A stretch of 64,000 nucleotides of DNA, from NCBI RefSeq assembly GCF_000380245.2, contig NZ_HG428742.1, positions 387,821-451,820 of the forward strand, given 5' to 3'. Numbering within the stretch: the stretch's first letter is position 1; each line of letters opens with the position of its first letter. The notes below the pieces were generated by a model that did not search any database, had not been told where the DNA came from, and worked only from the letters and a program-made list of their open reading frames with translations. Of the stretch, positions 52,905 through 61,010 are shown piece by piece. Position numbers and translations under genes: made by a program. This DNA is from Bacillus massiliigorillae. GTDB taxonomy: Bacteria > Bacillota > Bacilli > Bacillales > DSM-1321.

Positions 52905-52988
52905 GCTATGCGGCAGGCGTAAGACGAGCTGTTCTTGAAAACCTGTCTTTTGGTTTTCAAAACAGATAGGCTTACGACCGAGCATGGC
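52905..52988. repeat. Dispersed hairpin repeat, copy 3
   Basis: Outer arms GCTATGC/GCATGGC (one G-U), middle arms CGTAAG/CTTACG, inner arms CTGTT/AACAG and GAAAAC/GTTTTC. It is followed by AGGTGTAAGGTTAGACAC. Confidence 0.75.
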
Positions 52989-53007
52989 AGGTGTAAGGTT
53001 AGACACT

Positions 53008-53035
53008 AAAAAACCGTCACCGGTCCTTTTTGATT
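53008..53035. repeat. ACCGTCACCGGTCC element, copy 3
   Basis: Same core as at 52837-52866, in the same orientation, on the other side of hairpin copy 3. Confidence 0.65.
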
Positions 53036-53135
53036 GAAGAGTTTAATTCTTGTATTACTTCCAAACATCAAGCTTCAGCCATCAAAGTTTCACTTTATTA
53101 TGCTCAATTGTGCTTTATTTCACTATCTATAGCAG

Positions 53136-53172
53136 AAAAAAAACAGGCAAGGAAATATACTTGCCTGTCTTT
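53136..53172 (-). terminator. Terminator of rpmE
   Basis: On the minus strand GACAGGCAAG and CTTGCCTGTT pair around a 9-nt loop, followed by eight T, 16 bp after the rpmE stop. Confidence 0.88.
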
Positions 53173-53187
53173 AAACATTTGTAAAGA

Positions 53188-53400
53188 TTATTGTTGTTGC
53201 GATTTAAGACCGTATTTTTTGTTGAAACGGTCAACACGTCCACCAGCTTCAGCAAATTTTTGACGACCAGTGTAGAATGGATGACATTCAGAACAAGTCT
53301 CAACTTTCATCTCATCTCTTACTGAACCAGTTTCAAATTCGTTACCACAAGCACATTTAACAGTGATTGTTTTGTAATTTGGATGAATTCCTGCTTTCAT
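53188..53400 (-). CDS. rpmE: 50S ribosomal protein L31 (zinc-binding type)
   Basis: L31 (70 aa) has the four-Cys zinc site of the C+ type: VKCACGNEF and ETCSECHPFYTG. The family consensus GRVDRFNKKYG follows. In Bacillus this form is used when zinc is plentiful, while YtiA replaces it in zinc limitation. It has its own strong promoter 100 bp upstream and its own terminator. It lies between rho and tdk. Confidence 0.97.
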   Translation of the reverse strand: MKAGIHPNYKTITVKCACGNEFETGSVRDEMKVETCSECHPFYTGRQKFAEAGGRVDRFNKKYGLKSQQQ

Positions 53401-53495
53401 AGTCTACATCTCCTTCCGCCCTGATTCATTTCCTGAAACAGAGTTATTGCTGAAAGGTAAAATCGACTTCTACCGTTCAGTCAAACATGCTTTTT

Positions 53496-53524
53496 ATTAT
53501 AACAAGGCAAAAAGCAATTTGCAA
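53496..53524 (-). promoter_or_regulatory. Sigma-A-type promoter of rpmE
   Basis: The minus strand reads TTGCAA (53519-53524), 17 nt, TATAAT (53496-53501), leaving a leader of about 85 nt before rpmE. Confidence 0.8.
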
Positions 53525-53581
53525 CTTTATGTTGAATTGTTGTTATTAACAAATTAAGTGAAAAACAAAAGTCAGAATCGA

Positions 53582-54856
53582 CTAACGTCGCTTCGTAGTT
53601 CCACCCTTCATTTCGCTTTCAAGCATACTGAAGAATTCTTCATTACTCTTAGTTTGACGTAATTTACGTAAAAAGCGCTCAGCAAAATCTGGTGTATCTG
53701 ACATCGTTTTACGAATTGCCCAAAGTTTGTCCAAATGGTCTTTAGGAATAAGTAATTCTTCTTTACGAGTACCAGAACGACGAATATCAATCGCAGGGAA
53801 GATTCTTCTTTCGGCTAATGAACGATCTAAATGAAGCTCCATGTTACCCGTACCTTTAAATTCTTCATAAATAACGTCATCCATACGTGATCCTGTATCG
53901 ATTAATGCCGTTGCAAGAATCGTTAAGCTACCGCCTTCTTCAATGTTTCTAGCAGCCCCGAAGAAACGTTTCGGACGGTGGAATGCAGCTGGGTCGATAC
54001 CACCAGAAAGTGTTCGACCGCTTGGTGGAATATATAGATTATACGCACGAGCTAGGCGCGTAATACTATCCATTAAAATGATAACATCACGTTTATGCTC
54101 AACTAAGCGCATCGCTCTTTCTAATACTAGCTCAGCCACTTTAATATGGTTCTCCGGTAATTCATCAAATGTTGAACTAACAACATCACCCGCAACAGAA
54201 CGCTCAATATCTGTAACCTCTTCAGGTCGCTCGTCAATAAGTAAAACGATTAATTCAGCTTCAGGATGATTAGTTGTAATAGCGTTCGCTACTTCTTTAA
54301 TCAGCATTGTTTTACCCGCTTTAGGAGGAGCAACGATTAAACCACGTTGACCGAAACCAACAGGAGCAAGTACATCCATGATGCGCGTTGAAAGATTACG
54401 TTGCGTTGTTTCTAATTTGATTTGACGATTTGGATATAACGGAGTTAAACCTGGGAAGTGTACTCTTTCTTTAGCTGTTTCTGGATCATCACCATTTACA
54501 GCCTCTACATGAAGTAAACCATAATATCTTTCATTCTCTTTCGGAGGTCTTACTTTTCCTGAGACCTTATCACCATTTCTTAAGTCAAAACGACGAATTT
54601 GGGAAGCAGAAATGTAAATATCCTCTGAACTAGGTGAATAGTTAATCGGACGAAGGAAACCGAACCCTTCGGACGGAATTATTTCCAATACACCTTCCAT
54701 AAACAACAGACCGTCTTGTTCTGCCTGTGCCTTAAGGATGGCAAAAATTAGTTCTTTTTTTGTTAATTTACTGTAATACGAAATTCTATACTCTTTTGCT
54801 AACTCATAAAGCTCTTTTAGCTTCATGTGTTCTAAATGAGAAATAGTTAAATTCAT
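53582..54856 (-). CDS. rho: Transcription termination factor Rho
   Basis: Rho (424 aa) is the hexameric RNA helicase for factor-dependent termination. An N-terminal helical region (LTISHLEHMKLKELYELAKEYRI), the RNA-binding cold-shock domain (GFGFLRPINYSPSSEDIYIS), Walker A APPKAGKTMLIKEV, Walker B LIVLLIDERPEEV and the ring-interior loop are visible. It has a promoter about 200 bp upstream. I see no clear intrinsic terminator behind it. Confidence 0.97.
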   Translation of the reverse strand: MNLTISHLEHMKLKELYELAKEYRISYYSKLTKKELIFAILKAQAEQDGLLFMEGVLEIIPSEGFGFLRPINYSPSSEDIYISASQIRRFDLRNGDKVSGKVRPPKENERYYGLLHVEAVNGDDPETAKERVHFPGLTPLYPNRQIKLETTQRNLSTRIMDVLAPVGFGQRGLIVAPPKAGKTMLIKEVANAITTNHPEAELIVLLIDERPEEVTDIERSVAGDVVSSTFDELPENHIKVAELVLERAMRLVEHKRDVIILMDSITRLARAYNLYIPPSGRTLSGGIDPAAFHRPKRFFGAARNIEEGGSLTILATALIDTGSRMDDVIYEEFKGTGNMELHLDRSLAERRIFPAIDIRRSGTRKEELLIPKDHLDKLWAIRKTMSDTPDFAERFLRKLRQTKSNEEFFSMLESEMKGGTTKRR

Positions 54857-55047
54857 TAGTACACCACACTTTATATTAATAGCAATGATAATTGGCTTTT
54901 CATCAAATATTCAGCTTGCCTTATTGTTTTGTTAAGGGTCATAACAAAGCGTTTAATGAAGAATGAATTGAAGGAATTCGCCAAGTAACTTGTGAAGATT
55001 AGGAGTAAGTTGCAGATTTAAAAATAATACTTTAATATTGCCTCTTT

Positions 55048-55076
55048 ATTTTACTGCTATATAGGAAATTGTTCAA
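55048..55076 (-). promoter_or_regulatory. Sigma-A-type promoter of rho
   Basis: The minus strand reads TTGAAC (55071-55076), 17 nt, TAAAAT (55048-55053). Confidence 0.65.
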
Positions 55077-55206
55077 CACCATCACCAAGCAAAATAGGTT
55101 AGCCTACCCTGTAATTTCCTTTTACCACACATATTCAACATCGTCTATTTTACTTAAAAATATTCAAAAAATAAATATTTTTTTGATAACAAAGCTTTTT
55201 GAGCAT

Positions 55207-55238
55207 ATAAAAAGAGGGTAGGATACACTACCCTCAAT
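55207..55238 (-). terminator. Terminator of glpX
   Basis: On the minus strand GAGGGTAG and CTACCCTC pair around 6 nt and are followed by TTTTTATAT, about 45 bp after glpX. Confidence 0.85.
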
Positions 55239-55283
55239 CTCAAATTTCATTATATAGACAAACTTTAGACAATATATTGAAAT

Positions 55284-56246
55284 TTATTTAATAACAAGAT
55301 TCGGTTTTTTCTTTAGGCTATGACGTCCGTCAATAAAACGGATTGTTCCTGATTTTGCACGCATAACAATAGATTGTGTTTCAGCGTAATGCGCTTTAAA
55401 TTGTACACCACGTAAAAGCTCACCATCCGTAACACCAGTTGCTGCAAAGATAGCATCATCGCCTTTAACTAAATCTTCCATTAACAAAATCTTATTCGTA
55501 TCTAAGCCCATTGAAATACAACGTTGTAATTCAGCATCATTCTGTGGTAGTAGTTTACCTTGAAGTTCTCCGCCTAGACATTTTAAAGCTACAGCTGCGA
55601 TTACTCCCTCAGGAGCTCCACCAGAACCTAATAAAATATCTACACCAGTTTGATCAAATGCTGTATTAAACGCTCCTGCAACATCACCATCATTAATCAG
55701 CTTGATTCTTACTCCAGCTTCTCTTAATTCATGAATGATTTTCTCATGACGAGGACGATTTAGAATTGTAGCTACAACATCTTCAATATCCTTATTCTTT
55801 GCTTTCGCAACCGCTCTAATATTGTCCATCACTGGTGCTTGAATATCGATTTTCCCAACTGCCTCTGGACCAACTGCGATCTTGTCCATATACATATCAG
55901 GTGCATTCAATAAGTTACCATGGTCCGCAATTGCAAGTACTGCCAATGCATTCCATCCGCCAGATGCAACGATATTTGTACCTTCAAGTGGATCTACTGC
56001 TACATCTACACGTGGACCATAGCCAGTTCCAAGCCTTTCTCCAATATATAACATTGGAGCCTCGTCCATTTCTCCTTCACCTATAACAACGGTTCCTTTC
56101 ATTGGAACTGTATCAAATACATCTCTCATAGCTGACGTAGCTGCTCCATCAGCTTCGTCTTTTTTTCCTCGTCCCATCCATCGTGCAGAAGCTAATGCCG
56201 CTGCCTCTGTTACACGAACAAGTTCCATCGATAAGCTTCTTTCCAC
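55284..56246 (-). CDS. glpX: Class II fructose-1,6-bisphosphatase
   Basis: GlpX (320 aa) removes phosphate from fructose-1,6-bisphosphate in gluconeogenesis. The metal/phosphate motifs are VVIGEGEMDEAPMLYIGE, VDPLEGTN and GSGGAPEGVIAAVALK. I choose the GTG at 56246 (ERSLSMELVRVTEAAA), 7 nt after GGAGGG; a TTG 15 nt upstream overlaps that ribosome binding site. It lies between murA and rho, as in Bacillus. Confidence 0.95.
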   Translation of the reverse strand: MERSLSMELVRVTEAAALASARWMGRGKKDEADGAATSAMRDVFDTVPMKGTVVIGEGEMDEAPMLYIGERLGTGYGPRVDVAVDPLEGTNIVASGGWNALAVLAIADHGNLLNAPDMYMDKIAVGPEAVGKIDIQAPVMDNIRAVAKAKNKDIEDVVATILNRPRHEKIIHELREAGVRIKLINDGDVAGAFNTAFDQTGVDILLGSGGAPEGVIAAVALKCLGGELQGKLLPQNDAELQRCISMGLDTNKILLMEDLVKGDDAIFAATGVTDGELLRGVQFKAHYAETQSIVMRAKSGTIRFIDGRHSLKKKPNLVIK

Positions 56247-56336
56247 TTGTGTTCCCTCCAAAGAGTTTATAAGTATAACCTAATTACTTATATATAATAA
56301 CACATTAATCTCAAAAAAGGGTGACTAGTCGCTCTA

Positions 56337-57623
56337 TTATAAACTTTTTAATTGTTCGATCTCTTCAGAGGATAACTTTTCACGCCAAATAGTAGCTCCT
56401 AAACCACTTAATTTATCTACTAATTGGCTATAACCACGATCAATATGATCCACACCTGTAATCTCTGTAATACCTTCCGCCATAAGACCTGCTACAACGA
56501 GGGCTGCACCAGCTCTTAAGTCACTTGCTTTTACCTTGGCACCTTGTAGTTGAACAGGACCATTTATTATAGCTGAACGACCTTCTACTTTAATATTGGC
56601 ATTCATGCGTCGCAATTCATCTATATGTTTAAATCGTGCTCCATAAATTGTATCCGTTACGACACTGGACCCTTCTGCTCTCGTTAAAAAAGCAGTAATA
56701 GGTTGCTGCAAATCTGTCGCAAATCCAGGATAAACAAGGGTTTTGATATCAACTGCTTTTAATTTACTACCAGGAGAAACAAATACTTGATCATCTCGCG
56801 TTTCGATCGATACTCCCATTTCACGTAATTTAGCGATTAAGGATTCTAAATGCTGGGGTATTACATTATCAACAAGCACACCTTCTCCAACCGCTGCTGC
56901 TAAAATCATAAACGTTCCTGCTTCAATTCGATCAGGGATAATAGTATGACGGCAACCACTTAGCTTTTCAACACCATCAATACGAATAATATCCGTTCCC
57001 GCTCCCTTAATTTTTGCGCCCATATTTGTTAGTAGTGTTGCCACATCAATAATCTCAGGTTCCTTCGCAGCATTTTCAATTACCGTACGGCCTTTTGCTA
57101 ATACCGCAGCAAGCATAATATTAATTGTTGCACCCACACTTACGACATCTAAATAAATACGTGCTCCACGAAGTTCATCTGCTCGTAAGTAAATAGCACC
57201 TTGTTCATTAGTGACTTGTGCACCAAGTGCTTCAAATCCTTTTATATGTTGATCTATTGGTCTTGGACCTAAATAACAGCCACCAGGAAGACCTATTACT
57301 GCTTTCTTGAATCGCCCTAGCATAGCTCCCATTAAATAATAAGAAGCACGCAACTTCTTCACTTTCCCATTAGGTAATGGCATAGGTATCATCGAGCTTG
57401 GGTCAACTGTCATTTCATCATCTTGAAATTGAACAGTACCACCAATTTCTTCTAACAATCCTTTAAGAATCTCAACATCTGATATATCAGGTAACCCCTC
57501 AATTGTAACCGGAGAATCAGCTAATATTGTTGCAGGAATTAATGCAACAGCGCTATTTTTGGCTCCGCTCACTCGAATTGTTCCTTTTAAAGGGTATCCT
57601 CCAGCAATCTTAAGTTTGTCCAT
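56337..57623 (-). CDS. murA: UDP-N-acetylglucosamine 1-carboxyvinyltransferase (MurAB/MurZ type)
   Basis: The enzyme (428 aa) adds enolpyruvate from PEP to UDP-GlcNAc, the first committed step of peptidoglycan synthesis and the fosfomycin target. The catalytic Cys116 is in GLPGGCYLGPRPID. The position next to glpX and tal is that of the second murA copy (murAB/murZ) of Bacillus; a first copy would lie elsewhere. Confidence 0.94.
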   Translation of the reverse strand: MDKLKIAGGYPLKGTIRVSGAKNSAVALIPATILADSPVTIEGLPDISDVEILKGLLEEIGGTVQFQDDEMTVDPSSMIPMPLPNGKVKKLRASYYLMGAMLGRFKKAVIGLPGGCYLGPRPIDQHIKGFEALGAQVTNEQGAIYLRADELRGARIYLDVVSVGATINIMLAAVLAKGRTVIENAAKEPEIIDVATLLTNMGAKIKGAGTDIIRIDGVEKLSGCRHTIIPDRIEAGTFMILAAAVGEGVLVDNVIPQHLESLIAKLREMGVSIETRDDQVFVSPGSKLKAVDIKTLVYPGFATDLQQPITAFLTRAEGSSVVTDTIYGARFKHIDELRRMNANIKVEGRSAIINGPVQLQGAKVKASDLRAGAALVVAGLMAEGITEITGVDHIDRGYSQLVDKLSGLGATIWREKLSSEEIEQLKSL

Positions 57624-57766
57624 AATTTACTCCCTTCTACACTACACAATTACTTATTAGGTTATTACACCATACACCAACCAATGTTTACCAGTCAAAA
57701 AAATTATACACTGACATTCTATATAGTCTCTAGTTTACACAAAAAACAAAAAGTCATGTATGAATA

Positions 57767-57818
57767 AAAAAAAAAAGCTGTTCGAAAAGTGATTTTTAAT
57801 CACTTTCGAACAGCTTTT
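57767..57818 (-). terminator. Terminator of tal
   Basis: On the minus strand AAAGCTGTTCGAAAGTGATT pairs with its complement (one bulged base) around 3 nt, followed by more than ten T. It shares its core with the tdk terminator. Confidence 0.88.
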
Positions 57819-57858
57819 AACGCTTTTTAATGAGTTGAAACACTCTTTCTTACTACAA

Positions 57859-58500
57859 TTATTTCTTTGCTTCCCAATCAGCAAGGAATGCAGCAATACC
57901 TTTATCTGTTAATGGATGATTAAATAATGACATAATCACCTTGTAAGGTACCGTTGCAATATGTGCACCATTTAATGCAGCTTCTGTAATATGCATTGGG
58001 TTGCGAATAGATGCAGCAATGATTTCTGTTTCGATCCCATGAATAGCAAAAATCTGTGCTATATCCGCAATTAGTGATACACCATTTTGACCAATGTCAT
58101 CTAAGCGTCCTAAAAATGGTGATACATATGAAGCACCCGCTCTTGCCGCTAATAATGCTTGATTAGCACTAAAAATTAACGTCACATTTGTTTTAATGCC
58201 TTCTTGGGCAAACGTATGTACAGCTTTTAAACCATCTGGAGTCATTGGAACTTTAACTGTTACATTTGGGCTAATTGCAGCAAGTTCACGACCTTCTCTA
58301 ATCATTCCCTCATAATCAGTTGCAATTACTTCCGCACTTACAGAGCCATCTACTAAAGAAGTAATCTCTTTAATACGATCATGGAAAGACACATTCTCTT
58401 TCGCAACTAATGATGGATTCGTTGTAACGCCTGATAAAATTCCTAACGAGTGTGCTTCTTTAATTTCTTCAAAGTTTGCAGTATCAATAAAAAATTTCAT
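57859..58500 (-). CDS. tal: Transaldolase (short, FSA/TalB-like subfamily)
   Basis: This 213-aa enzyme transfers dihydroxyacetone units in the pentose phosphate pathway. The Schiff-base Lys83 lies in NVTVKVPMTPDGLKA; the N-terminus KFFIDTANFEEIKEA and ILSGVTTNPSL are the family signature. The short length matches the small transaldolase/fructose-6-P aldolase group. It lies between fba and murA. Confidence 0.93.
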   Translation of the reverse strand: MKFFIDTANFEEIKEAHSLGILSGVTTNPSLVAKENVSFHDRIKEITSLVDGSVSAEVIATDYEGMIREGRELAAISPNVTVKVPMTPDGLKAVHTFAQEGIKTNVTLIFSANQALLAARAGASYVSPFLGRLDDIGQNGVSLIADIAQIFAIHGIETEIIAASIRNPMHITEAALNGAHIATVPYKVIMSLFNHPLTDKGIAAFLADWEAKK

Positions 58501-58646
58501 TTTTTCTAAATCTCCTCTATATAAAATATTTTCAAATAATATTATACAAAAAAATATACTACATTAAGCAGTGCTACACTATCATTAGTTACTATTTTTT
58601 TAGTTTAAACAAAAAATGACCGTATAAATATACTCTATATACAAAT

Positions 58647-58670
58647 AAAACCGCCTGATAAGGCGGTTTT
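58647..58670 (-). terminator. Terminator of fba
   Basis: AAAACCGCCT and AGGCGGTTTT are perfect 10-nt arms around GATA, 20 bp after the fba stop. Confidence 0.88.
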
Positions 58671-58690
58671 ATTCATTTATTATCTATTAA

Positions 58691-59548
58691 TTAAGCTTTG
58701 TTGCTTGAACCGAACTCACGGATTTTACCAATAACAGTCGTTTTGATTGCGTCACGACCTGGTTGGATAAATTTACGTGGGTCAACGATTTCAGCGTCAG
58801 CAGCTAACACTTCACGAACTACTTTAGCGAAAGCAATTTGGTTTTCAGTGTTAACGTTGATTTTTGAAGTACCTAAAGAGATAGATTTTTTGATATCAGC
58901 TTCAGGAATACCAGTACCACCGTGTAATACTAATGGTAATTTAGTTAAGTCACGAACTTCTTCCATTTCTTTGAATCCAAGGTTTGGAAGACCTTTGTAA
59001 GTACCGTGAACTGAACCTAAAGCAGGAGCTAGGCAGTCGATACCTGTTTTTTCAACAAGTTCTTTACACTCTTGAGGATCAGCATAGATAACGCCTTCAG
59101 CGATAACGTCGTCTTCTTGTCCACCAACAGTTCCTAATTCTGCTTCTACAGAAACACCTTTAGAATGAGCATATTCAACAACTGATTTAGTTGTTTCAAT
59201 GTTCTCTTCGAATGGGTGGTGAGAAGCATCAATCATTACAGATGTGAAACCTGCATCGATTGCTTCTTTACATTTGTCAAATGAAGAACCGTGGTCCAAG
59301 TGAATTGCCACTGGAACTGTGATTTTCATATCTACTAATAAACCTTTAACCATCATCACTACAGTTGTGAATCCGCCCATGTGACGAGCAGCACCTTCAG
59401 AAACTCCTAGGATAACAGGTGATTTTTCTTCTTCAGCAGCAGCTAAGATAGCTTGAGTCCACTCAAGGTTGTTAATGTTGAATTGACCTACTGCATACTT
59501 ACCTTCTAACGCTTTGTTTAACATTTCAGTCATTGAAACTAAAGGCAT
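58691..59548 (-). CDS. fba: Class II fructose-bisphosphate aldolase
   Basis: The zinc-dependent aldolase (285 aa) cleaves fructose-1,6-bisphosphate in glycolysis. The zinc and substrate motifs are AIHLDHGSSFDKC, VMIDASHHPFEENI, EAELGTVGGQED and VLHGGTGIPEADIKK. The ATG has GGAGG upstream. A leader hairpin CACTGT/ACAGTG lies at 59575-59592. It sits between tal and spo0F. Confidence 0.96.
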   Translation of the reverse strand: MPLVSMTEMLNKALEGKYAVGQFNINNLEWTQAILAAAEEEKSPVILGVSEGAARHMGGFTTVVMMVKGLLVDMKITVPVAIHLDHGSSFDKCKEAIDAGFTSVMIDASHHPFEENIETTKSVVEYAHSKGVSVEAELGTVGGQEDDVIAEGVIYADPQECKELVEKTGIDCLAPALGSVHGTYKGLPNLGFKEMEEVRDLTKLPLVLHGGTGIPEADIKKSISLGTSKINVNTENQIAFAKVVREVLAADAEIVDPRKFIQPGRDAIKTTVIGKIREFGSSNKA

Positions 59549-59794
59549 TCTATTTCCTCCTTATGTTATAACTGTTCCCACTGTTTAGAAACAGTGTTCC
59601 CTTATACAATTTTCCCTTAAAATTATGTATAATATACGGACAAAAAAATCGTACGGGAGCAACATTTATTCCACTTTCAAGCATACCAATAGTTATAGGA
59701 TTTCTCAAGACGTTCTAATACAACGGTAAATTTTGCTATCACTATTTCCGCTATTATTTGTCTAAAGTTTAAATTTTCTTAACTGTATTCGTTT

Positions 59795-60175
59795 TCATAT
59801 CCCTTTTTTTGCACCTAAAGGCAAATATTTATTAACTGCATTTCGAATATCATCAATATCAAATGGTTTAGCAAAATGCGTAATAGCTCCTAAATCTTTT
59901 GCTCGCTGAATCATATCCAATTCCCCATATGCCGTCATAATGATTACCGCAATATTTGAATCATACTCCTTCATTCTCTTCAAAATTTCTATTCCGTCCA
60001 TCCCCGGAATTTTCATATCTAGAAGAACTAAATCAGGTGAATGCTCCTTAGCGATTTCTAACGCTTGCACTCCATTAGCAGCTTGGTATGTTTCATAACC
60101 GACTTTTTGCAGAACTTCATTTAACAGAATTCTAATACCATATTGATCATCCACAATTAATATCTTTCCCGTCAT
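59795..60175 (-). CDS. spo0F: Sporulation initiation phosphotransferase Spo0F
   Basis: Spo0F (126 aa) is a single receiver domain that carries phosphate from the Kin kinases to Spo0B in the sporulation phosphorelay. The acidic pocket is Asp9-Asp10, the phospho-acceptor Asp53 in LVLLDMKIPGMDG, and the Lys is in HFAKPFD. The start at 60175 follows AAGGGGTG. A sigma-H-type promoter lies upstream, fitting the known control of spo0F. It is next to ywjG and pyrG as in B. subtilis. Confidence 0.95.
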   Translation of the reverse strand: MTGKILIVDDQYGIRILLNEVLQKVGYETYQAANGVQALEIAKEHSPDLVLLDMKIPGMDGIEILKRMKEYDSNIAVIIMTAYGELDMIQRAKDLGAITHFAKPFDIDDIRNAVNKYLPLGAKKGI

Positions 60176-60245
60176 CCAAACACCCCTTCCATCTCCACGT
60201 TCACTTACACTACTCAAATTTCTCCATTAATCCTCAGTATACAGT

Positions 60246-60272
60246 ATTCGTGTATTTTTTTGTAAATCCTTC
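60246..60272 (-). promoter_or_regulatory. Sigma-H-type promoter of spo0F
   Basis: The minus strand reads GAAGGATTT (60264-60272), 11 nt, CACGAAT (60246-60252). This matches RnAGGAWWW-N11-RnnGAAT with one difference, about 65 bp before spo0F. Confidence 0.7.
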
Positions 60273-60383
60273 AATTTATACAGTAATTCTCTTTATTTTA
60301 TCTAAATGACTGTTAGTAACATTCGCTTCTTCCATATCAATCCTTTATAATGCTCGTAGTATGTTTTAAAAGGAGCTTTCATA

Positions 60384-60911
60384 ATGCTAAAAATATTTAC
60401 TACTCAATTAAATGGTATATTTAAATCCATTTCAGATGATGAATTTACGATTGAGGATGCTGCAAGATTACTTGCACAAGCTGCTATAAGTGACGGGAAC
60501 ATCTATATTCATGGCTTTAAGGATATGCAAGGTGTGCTCTTTCAAGCCTTAGAAGGAGATGAAGCTATCCCACACTGCAAACCGTTATATGTAAATGACG
60601 AGCTTGCTAAACTGTCTCCAGTTGATCGTATTATACTCGTTTCTCATCACAGCCATGATGAAGACGCACTTTCCTTAGCACACCAATTAGCCCAGGATTA
60701 TATTCCTTTTATCGCACTTTCTTCAATTGTGGATGATGAAAAAGAAGGTCTTCAAAATCTAGCAGATGTTCATATAAATTTAAAACTCAAAAGAGGGCTA
60801 GTACCTACTGAAACTGGTGAACGAGTAGGCTTTCCATCCTTAATAGTAGCGCTTTATAGCCTTTATACGATTAACTTAACATTAAAAGAACTACTAGAAG
60901 AGCTAGATTAG
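60384..60911 (+). CDS. ywjG: DUF2529 family protein YwjG
   Basis: This 175-aa protein of unknown role has a SIS-like look: NIYIHGFKDMQGVLFQALEG, VDRIILVSHHSHDEDALSLAHQLAQD and IPFIALSSIVDDEK. It ends GLVPTETGERVGFPSLIVALYSLY. It lies between spo0F and pyrG on the opposite strand, matching B. subtilis ywjG. AAAAGGAG precedes the ATG. Confidence 0.85.
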   Translation: MLKIFTTQLNGIFKSISDDEFTIEDAARLLAQAAISDGNIYIHGFKDMQGVLFQALEGDEAIPHCKPLYVNDELAKLSPVDRIILVSHHSHDEDALSLAHQLAQDYIPFIALSSIVDDEKEGLQNLADVHINLKLKRGLVPTETGERVGFPSLIVALYSLYTINLTLKELLEELD

Positions 60912-60970
60912 AAAACCGTTACAGGTCTTTTTTGATGAATGAATTTACTTCTTCACTTTAATTTACAACC

Positions 60971-61003
60971 AAAAAGAGGTTGTCCCAAATTGGACAACCT
61001 CTT
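60971..61003 (-). terminator. Terminator of pyrG
   Basis: On the minus strand AAGAGGTTGTCC and GGACAACCTCTT pair perfectly around 6 nt, followed by a short T-run, 8 bp after pyrG. Confidence 0.88.
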
Positions 61004-61010
61004 ATCTATC

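Larger units (their letters stand above)
52818..53187. other. 370-bp gap with a hairpin repeat flanked by two ACCGGT elements
   Basis: No gene. The order is ACCGGT element (52837-52866), dispersed hairpin copy 3 (52905-52988), ACCGGT element (53008-53035), then the rpmE terminator (53136-53172). The flanking copies look like direct repeats around an insertion. Confidence 0.6.
54857..55283. other. 427-bp gap: rho promoter/leader and glpX terminator
   Basis: No gene. It holds the rho promoter (55048-55076), a leader of about 185 nt, and the glpX terminator (55207-55238). Confidence 0.55.

Noticed and set aside
53030..53263. 77-codon plus-strand frame near rpmE
   Set aside because: It crosses the ACCGGT element, the rpmE terminator and rpmE itself, with no ribosome binding site.
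54889..55200. A small RNA or riboswitch in the rho leader
   Set aside because: Only a promoter and short weak dyads were found; no strong fold or known motif.
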